Shown here in pieces: positions 36,401 to 45,142 of a stretch of 64,000 nt of DNA. A program made the translations under genes and the position numbers. The stretch is from the NCBI RefSeq assembly GCF_025998815.1, contig NZ_AP026678.1, positions 434,001 through 498,000 on the forward strand, in the 5' to 3' direction. The notes under the pieces were generated by a model, which saw nothing but the letters and a program-made list of their open reading frames with translations, was not told the DNA's origin and did not search any database. This stretch comes from Ignavibacterium sp. GTDB lineage: Bacteria > Bacteroidota > Ignavibacteria > Ignavibacteriales > Ignavibacteriaceae. The number at the start of each line of letters is the position of its first letter. Position 1 is the first letter of the stretch.

Positions 36401-36473
<73 letters not shown>

Positions 36474-36610
36474 ATTAAAAATCATTAAAGTGAAGAACAA
36501 AATAAATGATAACTTATCAGTTATTAAAAATACTTATCAAAAATTAAGGGACATCAATCCCATAAGGGGTTGCGCTCTACCTCCGTTAGCTAACGGATGA
36601 GCTATTCCCG
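36474..36610. repeat. tRNA-Gly-derived tandem unit 1 with palindromic D-loop
   Basis: A 137-bp unit made of an AT-rich spacer (36474-36546) plus a 64-bp tRNA-like part (36547-36610). The right end repeats the 5' end of tRNA-Gly exactly (reverse strand GCGGGAATAGCTCA). The D-loop is replaced by the perfect 16-bp palindrome TCCGTTAGCTAACGGA (36581-36596). The T-arm and 3' acceptor half are missing. The anticodon arm is altered to a stem with loop ATAA when read on the forward strand. Not a functional tRNA. Confidence 0.85.
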
Positions 36611-36746
36611 CATTAAAACTCAATAAAGTGAAGAACAAAAAAAATAATTTATCAGTAATTAAATTACTTATCAAAAATTAAAGGGACATCAATCTCATAA
36701 GGGATTGCGCTCTACCTCCGTTAGCTAACGGATGAGCTATTCCCGC
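36611..36746. repeat. tRNA-Gly-derived tandem unit 2 with palindromic D-loop
   Basis: Second 136-bp unit closely matching 36474-36610, with spacer 36611-36682 and tRNA-like part 36683-36746. The same palindrome is at 36717-36732. The two units differ at two positions in the anticodon-like arm, and both forms remain fully paired (with G-U pairs) on the forward strand only. Confidence 0.85.
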
Positions 36747-36829
36747 ATATCCAACATATTTATTAAGAACACTAATCAAAAATTTCTGACGCAAATATAT
36801 TATTGATGATTCATTCATGCAAATAATAA

Positions 36830-36853
36830 AAGAGCCGCTTAAAAGCGGCTCTT
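36830..36853 (-). terminator. Terminator of the 645-aa T9SS protein gene
   Basis: An inverted repeat AAGAGCCGCTT/AAGCGGCTCTT with a 2-nt loop, followed on the reverse strand by TTATTATTT. The AGAGCCGC stem is the same as that of the terminator at 26526. Confidence 0.8.
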
Positions 36854-36873
36854 AAAAAATAATTTAAAGTTGA

Positions 36874-38811
36874 TTACTTCATCAACATCATCTTCTTTGA
36901 TTCTTTGAAAACAGGTGTTTCGATGGAGTATATGTACATTCCACTTGGAAGTGATGTAGCATTGAATTCAACTTCGTAGAAACCAGCTGATAATTGGTTG
37001 TTTACTAAAGTAGCAACTAATTCACCAAGTAAATTATAAACTGCAACTTTAACATTTGTATTTTCTGCTAAGCCGAATTTAATCTTTGTACTTGGGTTAA
37101 AAGGATTTGGATAATTCTGTTCCAAAGTGAATTGAAGTGGTGGATGAACATCAACTTCAATTTCAGGACTATATTCATATTTGCCATCAAAATCCATTTG
37201 TTTTAATCTGTAAACATATTTACCTGGTTCAACATTTCTATCAGTGAAGGAATATTCTTTTCTTTCAGTTGTTGTACCATTACCCTGAACATAACCAATT
37301 GCCAGGAAATCGCCATTAACTGCTTTTCTTTCAATCTGGAAACCAAGGTTATTCAATTCAGTGGCAGTTGTCCAATTTAATTCAACTTGACCGGCTGCTG
37401 TTACATTGGCGACAAAAGAAGTTAATTCAACCGGTACATAAGAATAATCTGTTGAGACCATTCCATCTTCAGGACCACAAGGAGCGTTACTCCAGGTTGT
37501 CCAAACCGTTGGTGCCTGACAAGCTAATTGCTGACCAGCTGTATAAGCTTCAAAGTCATCGTAGAAAATTACTGCTTCAAGGTTAAGATCCTCAAATTTA
37601 AAGTTGTCAACATACATTTGATCATTAGCGGTAGCTCCGAATAAATCAACAGCATGGAGAGTGTTAGGTCCACCGGTTCCGCTAGCACCTAAAGTCCATT
37701 GCCACTGCTTTACTAACTGTCCATTAAAATAGAATTGTGATTGATCATTTGTTAGATTAACAACATGTTCGACCATATTCCACTGACCGGCAGTCCAAGA
37801 AAATGTTTGAGGTGTGGATGAACCACCAAAACATCTTCCGGTGCCGTTGGCATCGAAGTAAACTTCCATTCCCCAATCACTATTACTACCGGCAAATGTT
37901 TGTAGAGTATTAAAATAACCAGCTTTTCCTGAAGGTATGTAAACCATAAAACTTATCTTGTATGAACCAGATGTGTAAGCAGTTGCATTCAATACTTTAA
38001 CCTGATCATTGTTCTGAACAATCTTTAAAGATTTCATTTGCATAGAATTCATTGTGCCGTTAAGAATAAAAGGTAATCCTTGTGGTGTTTGAGCGGTTCC
38101 GTTATCTATAATTGGATTCCATGCACCTGAAAGATACTGAAGTGCATCACCGGTTGTAGTTTGACCAGTAATGGTTATTGGTGGTGCCCATGGACCAGAG
38201 CTAAGAGAACCTGCCAATTGCCAATCAATCCAATAATGACCTTCACCTAAAGTTACACCTAAAGTTACTGTCTGTTTCATAATTGGTCTTGTTGTCCCTG
38301 GATTAGTATCTGAATATCGATAGCAATTTGACCAGGTAGTAGCAGACATTCTGTTAGTAACTGTATCACCAAAAACTACGGTTCCAACACCAGGTTGGCC
38401 ATTCCATATCCGAACATTAACTGCTGTGATGGTTGATGTTGTGGGTGAATTGGTTTGATATGCATAACAAATGAAATCCTCGATAGTCCAGGTTTGGCCA
38501 GCAGGAATTACAAAATCATCTGCAACTCGAATTCCTGACGCTTGAGATGCTCCAAATCCCAGAACGTTTAATCCTAGTGCAGTTTGAAGTATACTTGCAT
38601 CGGCTCCACCAGGTCCACCGCCAGGGGAATTAAAATAAGGACCATTGTCAAAAAGCACAGCTTCAGGGGTGTACTGCCAATTTATTGGGTAAGTTGCCAA
38701 AATTGGACCTCCCAATTCAGAAGGGTCTACCATTTCTCTGCTTGCATCCTGTGCAAAAAGTGAGAATGATAAAAGAAACAAAACAACGAGAGAGTAGATT
38801 TGTTTGAGCAT
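36874..38811 (-). CDS. Secreted protein with T9SS sorting domain (LamG-like region)
   Basis: 645 aa. The signal peptide ends near LFAQDAS. A beta-rich region (about 80-250) has Gly, Thr and Trp-rich motifs (GIRVADDFVIPAGQTWTIED, GHYWIDWQLAG). A region at about 265-440 is jelly-roll or LamG-like (WGMEVYFDANGTG, QFYFNGQLVKQW, MYVDNFKFEDL). Then an FN3-like segment (VPVELTSFVANV, ELNWTTATELNNLGFQIER) and the C-terminal type A sorting domain with LEQNYPNPFNPSTKIKF and SGMYIYSIE. No catalytic motif recognised. It shares domain types but not nucleotide-level identity with the two proteases. Confidence 0.85.
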   Translation of the reverse strand: MLKQIYSLVVLFLLSFSLFAQDASREMVDPSELGGPILATYPINWQYTPEAVLFDNGPYFNSPGGGPGGADASILQTALGLNVLGFGASQASGIRVADDFVIPAGQTWTIEDFICYAYQTNSPTTSTITAVNVRIWNGQPGVGTVVFGDTVTNRMSATTWSNCYRYSDTNPGTTRPIMKQTVTLGVTLGEGHYWIDWQLAGSLSSGPWAPPITITGQTTTGDALQYLSGAWNPIIDNGTAQTPQGLPFILNGTMNSMQMKSLKIVQNNDQVKVLNATAYTSGSYKISFMVYIPSGKAGYFNTLQTFAGSNSDWGMEVYFDANGTGRCFGGSSTPQTFSWTAGQWNMVEHVVNLTNDQSQFYFNGQLVKQWQWTLGASGTGGPNTLHAVDLFGATANDQMYVDNFKFEDLNLEAVIFYDDFEAYTAGQQLACQAPTVWTTWSNAPCGPEDGMVSTDYSYVPVELTSFVANVTAAGQVELNWTTATELNNLGFQIERKAVNGDFLAIGYVQGNGTTTERKEYSFTDRNVEPGKYVYRLKQMDFDGKYEYSPEIEVDVHPPLQFTLEQNYPNPFNPSTKIKFGLAENTNVKVAVYNLLGELVATLVNNQLSAGFYEVEFNATSLPSGMYIYSIETPVFKESKKMMLMK

Positions 38812-38940
38812 AAAAGAACCTCCAATAGATTGTTGGAATTAGTTAGTTAGATAAAGAGATTTTTGCCCTTGTAATTAGTTGATTAGAATTTACGCTGCTA
38901 ATTAGAAAAAATTATAATTAAAGGCAAGAGTTTTTAAAAA

Positions 38941-39459
38941 TTATTTTCTTGAACCGTGGATAAACCCACGATAGGGTAAAGAATGTTGTACTGTTATAAA
39001 AGCATTCTTATCCACAGATTCAATTAATGAGATAGTCGCTTTCTGATATTTTCTCGGAATGATTGTAACTAATATTGATAGCCCTCCTGAAGTTCCTTCA
39101 GCCGGTAAGATTGTTACGCCGTATTTATTCTTTCTTAAAAGTTCTGCAAGTTCTTTGGAATGATTTCTTGATATTATATTAAGTTGAACAAATCCAAATC
39201 CGATTTTTTGTTCAATAGTAATTCCAATTATATTGCCTAACCCGAATCCCAATGAGTAACCAATAAATTGTGGAATCTCGTTTAAGTTCTGAAAGATAAA
39301 TCTTATAGCAAATATCCAAATTAAAACTTCAATTGAACCAGCCAGACCAGCGAGATATTTTCTTCCCTGAACAACTAATATTGTTCTGATAGTACCAATT
39401 GATACATCACAGATTCTCATAAACATTATTAAAAGCCCACCTAAAATTGATTCTATCAT
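38941..39459 (-). CDS. UPF0316 (DUF2179/DUF5698) membrane protein
   Basis: 172 aa with three hydrophobic spans in the first 90 residues (MRICDVSIGTIRTILVVQGRK, LIWIFAIRFIF, YSLGFGLGNIIGITIEQKI). A soluble C-terminal DUF2179 domain follows (GVTILPAEGTSGGLSILVTI, QHSLPYRGF). This is the layout of the B. subtilis YebE/UPF0316 family. The DUF2179 fold is suspected to bind a small nucleotide ligand. Function unknown. Confidence 0.85.
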   Translation of the reverse strand: MIESILGGLLIMFMRICDVSIGTIRTILVVQGRKYLAGLAGSIEVLIWIFAIRFIFQNLNEIPQFIGYSLGFGLGNIIGITIEQKIGFGFVQLNIISRNHSKELAELLRKNKYGVTILPAEGTSGGLSILVTIIPRKYQKATISLIESVDKNAFITVQHSLPYRGFIHGSRK

Positions 39460-39543
39460 TTTCTTTTTATCCTAACTAAAAATTTTCTGATAAAATGTTC
39501 GAATAAAATTTTATTTTTGTCTGCTAAAAAATAAGAATAATTT

Positions 39544-40182
39544 ATGTCAAGATATCAGAGACAACAATTAGTTGAGACTTTACGCAAAAAAGGAATCACT
39601 GACGAAAAAGTTCTTGAAGCAATTGGTACAATTGAAAGAGAGAAGTTTATTCCTGCTACAATGGTTCATAATGCTTATAAAGATATAGCTTTGCCAATCG
39701 GTTATGAACAGACAATTTCACAACCATACACCGTTGCTTTTATGACTGAAAAGTTAAATATTAAAAAAGGTGATAAAGTTCTTGAAGTAGGAACTGGTTC
39801 GGGTTATCAGGCAGCAATTCTGGCTTTTCTTGGTGCTCAGGTTTATAGTATCGAAATAAATCTTGAACTTTATCATCGCACAGTAAAACTATTTGATAAG
39901 CTTGGAATCAGAGTTCATGCTAAGTATGGTGATGGTACAATTGGTTGGGCAGAATATGCACCGTTTAACGGAATAATTGTTACTGCTGGTTCTCCTACAA
40001 TTCCAACAAAACTTAAAGAGCAGTTAGCAATTGGAGGAAGATTGGTCATTCCTGTTGGGGGAAGAGACTATCAGGATTTGTATGTTCTGACAAAACTTTC
40101 GGATGATGAATTTAAAACTGAAGTCTATCCTCGTTTTGCTTTTGTTCCACTGCTCGGCAAAGAAGGTTGGGAAAAAAAGTAA
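39544..40182 (+). CDS. pcm: Protein-L-isoaspartate O-methyltransferase
   Basis: Repairs aged proteins by SAM-dependent methylation of isoaspartyl residues. 212 aa with the family motifs YKDIALPIGYEQTISQPYTVAFMT, the SAM-binding VLEVGTGSGYQAAILA, VYSIEINLEL, and IIVTAGSPTIPTKLKEQL followed by GGRLVIPVGG. Length is standard. A repeat island lies between it and miaA. Confidence 0.96.
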   Translation: MSRYQRQQLVETLRKKGITDEKVLEAIGTIEREKFIPATMVHNAYKDIALPIGYEQTISQPYTVAFMTEKLNIKKGDKVLEVGTGSGYQAAILAFLGAQVYSIEINLELYHRTVKLFDKLGIRVHAKYGDGTIGWAEYAPFNGIIVTAGSPTIPTKLKEQLAIGGRLVIPVGGRDYQDLYVLTKLSDDEFKTEVYPRFAFVPLLGKEGWEKK

Positions 40183-40442
40183 TTTACTTTCTAGAATGAA
40201 TAATTTGATTGGATGAAGACTGCCAGGATAGAGATAGAATGAGTTGAACGGTTGAATGACTCAATGCTTATCTTTGGCAGGTAAGTATCTATGAATGAAT
40301 GAATTGCTGAATGACTGATTGAATGATTGACTGATTTATTTATAAGCTTTTGAAAGATAATTTCAAACTAAAGTTTTTCATTCAACCATTCATACATTCA
40401 CTCATTCATATATACATTCATTCATTCTTTATTTTTTAAGTT
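40183..40442. repeat. GAATG/CATTC repeat island 1 (pcm-miaA gap)
   Basis: The first half is built of degenerate TGAATGA-type words and the second half of CATTCA-type words, so the region can fold on itself. It contains CTGCCA (40220-40225) and TGGCAG (40275-40280), followed by GTAAGTATC. No open frame. Confidence 0.85.
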
Positions 40443-41381
40443 ATGAAAAATTCAGACAAAGTTATTGTAATCGTTGGACCAACTTGCTCAGGTAAAACCA
40501 GGTTAAGTTTGATACTTGCAGAAAAGATTAATGGCGAAATTATTTCTGCTGATAGCAGACAAGTTTATAAACATTTGTCAATTGGAACTGCAAAGCCAAC
40601 TGAAAAACAACTTAATTCCGTTAAACACTATTTTGTTGATGAACTGAATCCTGATGAAGAATTTAATGCCGATATTTTTTCAAGAAGAGCAAACGAGATT
40701 ATTCGATCATTGCTCGGAAAAAATTTAACTCCTGTTGTCGTCGGTGGTTCAGGTTTATATATTAAAGCATTGATTGATGGAATAACTCAAACTATAATTG
40801 CTGATAAATCTTTAAGAGAAGAATTACTCGAAGCAAGGAAAATTTATGGTAATGAATATGTTTACAATGAATTAAAAAAAATTGATCCAGTCAGTGCTGA
40901 AAGAATGCTTCCGCAAAATTGGAAAAGAGTTTTAAGAGCGATTGAAGTCTTTAAATTAACAGGGAAACCAATCTGGCAACATCATTTGGAAAATAATTCA
41001 AAACCAGAATTCAATTTTATTCAATATGGTTTGCTTTGGGATAGAAAAAAACTCTATCAGAATATAGAACAAAGAGTTAACCAGATGATTTCGGATGGTT
41101 TAGTCGATGAAGTAAAGGAAATACTTAGATTGGGATATTCAAAGGGAAGCAATTCGCTTAACACTGTTGGTTATAAAGAGTTAATTGATTTTATTGAAAA
41201 TAAAATTACATTTGAACAAGCCGTTTATCTTATTAAAAGAAATACACGAAGATATGCTAAAAGGCAAATGACCTGGTTCAAATCAGACAAACGAATTAAT
41301 TGGATTCGAATAAATTCTTTTAATGAGATTGATGAAATTGCAGAAAATATTCTAAAGGATTTTTATGAAAGAAAAAATTAG
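40443..41381 (+). CDS. miaA: tRNA dimethylallyltransferase
   Basis: Adds dimethylallyl to A37 of UNN-reading tRNAs. 312 aa with the P-loop VGPTCSGKTRLSLILA, ISADSRQVYKHLSIGTAKP, VGGSGLYIKALIDG and the C-terminal RRYAKRQMTWFKSD. Length and motif order are normal. It overlaps the start of the AtuA-like gene by 17 bases. Confidence 0.96.
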   Translation: MKNSDKVIVIVGPTCSGKTRLSLILAEKINGEIISADSRQVYKHLSIGTAKPTEKQLNSVKHYFVDELNPDEEFNADIFSRRANEIIRSLLGKNLTPVVVGGSGLYIKALIDGITQTIIADKSLREELLEARKIYGNEYVYNELKKIDPVSAERMLPQNWKRVLRAIEVFKLTGKPIWQHHLENNSKPEFNFIQYGLLWDRKKLYQNIEQRVNQMISDGLVDEVKEILRLGYSKGSNSLNTVGYKELIDFIENKITFEQAVYLIKRNTRRYAKRQMTWFKSDKRINWIRINSFNEIDEIAENILKDFYERKN

Positions 41382-42732
41382 AATTGCATCCGGACAGGGA
41401 TTTTGGGGCGACCTGATTGATGCTCCTTATCATCAGGTGACCAAAGGACCAATTGATTATCTGGTTATGGACTATCTTGCCGAAGTTACAATGTCCATTC
41501 TTCAAAAACAGAAAAACAAAAATCCCGAACTTGGTTATGCAAGAGATATTCCGGAATTGATGAAAAGGATTCTTCCCATTTGTAAAGAAAAAAATATTAA
41601 AGTAATTACCAACGGTGGAGGAGTTAATCCTCTTTCCTGTGCAAATGCAGTTATGAAAGTTGCAGGTGAACTTGGAATCAAAAATCTGAAAATCGGAATT
41701 GTACTCGGTGATAACATTCTCGATCGATTGGATGAAATAATTTCTTCCGGTGCTGAATTAAAAAATATGGAAACCGGTGAACCAATCACTTCTGTAAAAG
41801 ATAAACTCCTAAGCGCAAATGTTTATTTCGGAGCTTTTCCAATCGTTGAAGCGTTACAAAAAGGTGCTGACATCGTGATTACCGGAAGAACAACTGATAC
41901 AGGTTTAACATTGGCTCCGATGATTTATGAGTTCGGCTGGTCTAAAACTGATTACGATAAACTTTCTGCCGGAACTGTTGCCGGACATATTTTAGAATGC
42001 GGTGCACAATCTTCAGGTGGAAACTTTTTAGGAGATTGGAAATCAATTCCAAATATGGCTGAAATTGGTTTTCCGATTGCCGAAGCATTTCCTAACGGAG
42101 AAGTAATAATCACGAAGCACAAAAATACTGGTGGTAGAGTTTCATTCGAAACTGTCGCTGAACAATTATTATATGAAATTGGAGATCCGAAATCTTACAT
42201 TACACCGGATTGTGTTGCTGATTTCACTTCGATAAAATTAGAAGATTTAGGTAATGACAGAGTAAGAGTTTTTGATGTTAAAGGTTTTCCGGAAACCGAA
42301 TTCTACAAAGTTTCTTGTTCATACTCCGATGGTTATTCTGCTTCTGCAACACTAACTTATTCCTGGCCCGAAGCACTTACAAAAGCTAAAGCTGCAGACC
42401 AGATTTTAAGAAAGCGATTGGAAAATCTCAATCTGACTTTCGATGAAATAAGAACAGAGTTTATTGGTTATAATGCTTGTCACGGTCCATTGGCAAAACA
42501 ACTTCCTGAAGATGATATAAATGAAATTATGCTGAAAGTTGCAGTTCGTTCTCACAATTTCGATTCAGTTGAAAGGTTCGGAAAAGAAATTGCGCCATTG
42601 ATTTTAACAGGTCCACCAAGTGTTACAGGTTTTGCCGGTGGCAGACCAAAGCCAAGCGAAGTCGTAGCTTATTGGCCTGCACTTATTCCAAAATCTTTAG
42701 TTAAACCTGAAATAAAAATTATAGAGTTGTAA
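41365..42732 (+). CDS. AtuA-like (DUF1446) protein, large part
   Basis: 455 aa of the acyclic terpene utilisation AtuA family. Visible are IRIASGQGFWGDLIDAPYHQ, ITNGGGVNPLSCANAVMKVA, DIVITGRTTDTGLTLAPMI, GHILECGAQSSGGNF, and TGFAGGRPKPSEVVAYWPAL near the end. Family members lie in terpenoid or branched-chain acyl-CoA degradation clusters, with unclear biochemistry. In many genomes the C-terminal ferredoxin-like domain is fused; here it is the separate next gene. The ATG is inside the miaA 3' end. Confidence 0.87.
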   Translation: MKEKIRIASGQGFWGDLIDAPYHQVTKGPIDYLVMDYLAEVTMSILQKQKNKNPELGYARDIPELMKRILPICKEKNIKVITNGGGVNPLSCANAVMKVAGELGIKNLKIGIVLGDNILDRLDEIISSGAELKNMETGEPITSVKDKLLSANVYFGAFPIVEALQKGADIVITGRTTDTGLTLAPMIYEFGWSKTDYDKLSAGTVAGHILECGAQSSGGNFLGDWKSIPNMAEIGFPIAEAFPNGEVIITKHKNTGGRVSFETVAEQLLYEIGDPKSYITPDCVADFTSIKLEDLGNDRVRVFDVKGFPETEFYKVSCSYSDGYSASATLTYSWPEALTKAKAADQILRKRLENLNLTFDEIRTEFIGYNACHGPLAKQLPEDDINEIMLKVAVRSHNFDSVERFGKEIAPLILTGPPSVTGFAGGRPKPSEVVAYWPALIPKSLVKPEIKIIEL

Positions 42733-42733
42733 C

Positions 42734-43051
42734 ATGAAAAAAATAAAGTTGATTGAAATTGCTCACGGAAGAAGCGGCGATAAAGGTGATGCAGCAAATG
42801 TAGGCATAATCGCTTACAATGATGAAGGGTACAAAATTATTTCTAAGTATTTGACTGCTGAAAGAGTCAAAAAACATTTTGAAGGTATTTGTCTTGGTAA
42901 AGTTGAAAGATTTGAATTACCTAACCTTCGTGCTTTAAATTTTCTTCTTCACAACACTTTAGGTGGAGGAGGAACAGTATCACTAAAACACGATGCACAA
43001 GGAAAAACCCTTGCAGCAGCTTTACTGAGAATGGAAATAGAAATGGAATGA
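42734..43051 (+). CDS. AtuA-like small subunit (C-terminal ferredoxin-fold domain)
   Basis: 105 aa corresponding to the C-terminal domain of AtuA proteins: EIAHGRSGDKGDAANVGIIAY, FELPNLRALNFLLHNTLGGG, LKHDAQGKTLAAALLRME. It begins one base after the stop of the large part, with matching codon use, and is surely translated with it. A split AtuA pair is known in other bacteria, so this is not a frameshift: the two frames have their own stop and start. Confidence 0.87.
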   Translation: MKKIKLIEIAHGRSGDKGDAANVGIIAYNDEGYKIISKYLTAERVKKHFEGICLGKVERFELPNLRALNFLLHNTLGGGGTVSLKHDAQGKTLAAALLRMEIEME

Positions 43052-43210
43052 TTGAATGCCTACCTACGGTAGGTAAAGATGAATGGATGAATTGGTGAAT
43101 GGGTGAATGAATAAATTTTAAAACATTCAACCATGCAAACATTCCGTAATTCAACCATTCACCAATTCAATCATTCAGTAAATTAAATTCGGTCACTCGA
43201 TTTTATACTA
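43052..43210. repeat. GAATG/CATTC repeat island 2
   Basis: Carries the palindrome TACCTAC-G-GTAGGTA (43061-43075). GAATGGATGAATTGGTGAATG-type words follow, then, after about 43120, the reverse-complementary CATTC words. The arms around ATTGGTGAATG and CATTCACCAAT are complementary over a long stretch. No open frame. Confidence 0.85.
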
Positions 43211-43233
43211 TTGGATTTTGTAGGAGGTTATTT

Positions 43234-43701
43234 ATGAATTCTGATGCTAAGAAATTTATCGAACTGAATAAAAATATTAATCGAGGTTATAGAAAACTTG
43301 AAGTTTGGCAGGAAGCTGTAGTCTTATTTGCTTTTGTTAAAAAGAAAATTAACACTTTAAGTGAGCTTTCATTTAAATTAAAAAGTCAGATTGAAGATTC
43401 TGCAATGTCCGTCTCTTCAAATATAGCAGAAGGATATTGCAGAAGGTTTCTAAAAGAAAATATTCAGTTTAATACGATTGCTTTATCATCGCTTGGTGAA
43501 AATTATTCGCAAATATTTAACTTGTTTAATGCTGGTGAAATTGATGAAGAATGGTTCAGAGAGTATGATAAAATTCATTACTCATTAGAAAACAAACTAA
43601 TTAAACTTAATAAATCCTGTATCGAAAAGCTGAAAGAAAGTTATGACTGGAAAAATGATTATCATGTCAGGGAGATTATAGAAAAGTATGAAATTGTATA
43701 A
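43234..43701 (+). CDS. Four-helix-bundle (S23/IVP-like) protein
   Basis: 155 aa of the 23S rRNA-intervening-sequence/four-helix-bundle family. The typical opening YRKLEVWQEAVVLFAFVKK is followed by LKSQIEDSAMSVSSNIAEGYCR, then LSSLGENYSQIFNLFNAG and a helical tail. AGGAGG (43222-43227) precedes the ATG. Proteins of this fold include the DGR accessory protein Avd, but most stand alone with unknown function. Repeat islands of the same kind flank it on both sides. No 23S rRNA gene or reverse transcriptase is nearby. Confidence 0.88.
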   Translation: MNSDAKKFIELNKNINRGYRKLEVWQEAVVLFAFVKKKINTLSELSFKLKSQIEDSAMSVSSNIAEGYCRRFLKENIQFNTIALSSLGENYSQIFNLFNAGEIDEEWFREYDKIHYSLENKLIKLNKSCIEKLKESYDWKNDYHVREIIEKYEIV

Positions 43702-43830
43702 TCATTCAATAAAGAATTCATTCATCCATTCATTCACTCAGCCATTCAATTATTCGAATATTCATTCATTCAACCATTCAATAAAACTGTATTCGAGGAG
43801 AAAGAAATTCATTCATTCAAACGAAAATTA
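43702..43830. repeat. CATTC repeat island 3 (four-helix-bundle to prfB gap)
   Basis: Almost entirely CATTCATTCATCC/ATTCAACC-type words in one orientation, ending just before the prfB ribosome site. No hairpin core seen in this copy. Confidence 0.8.
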
Positions 43831-43843
43831 AAGAGAGGTAACT

Positions 43844-44945
43844 ATGTACGAAGATAAAATAAAACAGTTAAACACTTATAGAACCCGTATAGAAAATTTA
43901 CGGAGTTATCTTTGACATCGATAACAAAGAAAAAAGAATTAACGAACTTCAAAAAAAATCCGAGTCATCCGATTTCTGGAATGATCAAAAATCCGCACAA
44001 AAAACACTTCAGGAAATAAAATCACTTCAATCCTGGGTTGAACTCTGGAAGAGTGTTCATCAAAAAGCTTCTGCAGTTGAGGAAACAATTCTTCTTGCTC
44101 AAATGGAAGAAGATGAATCATTCGAACCCGAAATTGACAAAGAACTTGTTGAACTTGAAAATGCAATCGAAGAAGCTGAATTCAAAAACATGCTGAGTGG
44201 TAAAGATGATGATAAAAATTGTATTCTGACAATTCATTCCGGTGCTGGTGGAACTGAGGCACAGGATTGGGCTGATATGTTGCTTAGAATGTATTTACGT
44301 TGGGGTGAAAAGAATGGATACAAAATGACAATCATTGATATGCTCGAAGGTGATGGAGCCGGAATTAAATCAGCAACTGTTGAAGTTGAAGGACCATTTG
44401 CCTATGGTTATTTGAAAGCCGAAAATGGTGTTCATCGTCTCGTCAGGATTTCACCGTTTGATGCAAATAAAAGAAGACATACTTCATTTGCTTCGGTATT
44501 CGTAATTCCTGAAATAGATGATTCAATTGAGATAGAGATAAATCCTGCTGATTTAAAGATTGATACTTACAGAAGTGGTGGTAAAGGTGGGCAGAATGTT
44601 AACAAAGTTGAAACAGCCGTTCGCATCACACACATTCCAACGGGAATTGTAGCTGCTTGCCAAACTGAAAGATCTCAGCTACAAAACAGACAGAATGCAA
44701 TGAAACTTCTTAAAGCTCGTTTGTATCAACTCGAATTAGAAAAACAAAAAGCTGAGCAGGAAGAAATAGAAAAAAGTAAAATGAAAATTGAATGGGGAAG
44801 TCAGATTCGTTCATATGTTTTTCATCCTTATAATATGGTTAAAGACCATCGAACGGATGTGGAAACTTCCGATGTTCAATCGGTGATGGATGGTGAAATA
44901 GATCAGTTTATTAAAGCGTATTTGCTTAAATTCAGTAACAACTAA
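43844..44945 (+). CDS. prfB: Peptide chain release factor 2, programmed +1 frameshift
   Basis: The ATG at 43844 (after GAGAGG) opens a 23-codon leader that ends CTT TGA C at 43910-43916. A Shine-Dalgarno-like GGAG precedes it. Shifting +1 at CTT continues in the main frame from 43914 to the stop at 44943-44945, giving 366 aa. RF2 hallmarks are the anticodon-like SPF tripeptide ([14 protein letters not shown]) and the GGQ loop ([13 protein letters not shown]). It releases peptides at UGA and UAA. The frameshift at an in-frame UGA is the known autoregulatory device of RF2. Confidence 0.95.
43910..43916 (+). promoter_or_regulatory. prfB programmed frameshift site
   Basis: CTT TGA C with an upstream GGAG at 43902-43905, the canonical RF2 slippery site. 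Low RF2 stalls at TGA and favours the +1 shift. Confidence 0.93.
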
Positions 44946-45142
44946 AAATGAATGACTGAATGACTGAATGATTGAATGATTGAATGATTTAATGTTTGTA
45001 TGGCTGAATGAAATTTGATTAAATCATTCATCCATTAAGTTTTTTCTGCCTCTGGCAGGTATTCAATCATTCGATTTAACATTCATCCAATCATTTGATT
45101 CAATCATTCATTTAAGTGTATATTCATTCAAAGATTTTTTAT
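44946..45142. repeat. GAATG/CATTC repeat island 4
   Basis: TGAATGACTGAATGATTGAATG-type words up to about 45015, then CATTCATCC-type words. The hairpin CTGCC-TCT-GGCAG (45046-45058) is followed by GTATTC. It runs up to the start of the alkyltransferase-like gene and overlaps possible upstream start codons. Confidence 0.85.

Noticed and set aside
36547-36746. Two additional tRNA-Gly genes
   Set aside because: Both lack the T-arm and the 3' half of the acceptor stem and have no GCC anticodon, so they cannot be ordinary tRNAs.
41365-43051. AtuA gene split by a mutation
   Set aside because: The small part has its own ATG immediately after a clean stop, and two-gene versions of this family are known.
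43052-43830. Diversity-generating retroelement around the Avd-like protein
   Set aside because: No reverse transcriptase, template repeat or variable repeat is present; the repeats are short degenerate words, not a TR/VR pair.
43844-43916. prfB broken by a frameshift mutation
   Set aside because: The CTT TGA C site with upstream GGAG is the canonical programmed frameshift of release factor 2.
40183-45142. CRISPR array from the repeated CATTC words
   Set aside because: There is no fixed repeat and spacer length, the words are degenerate and run in both orientations, and no cas gene is near.
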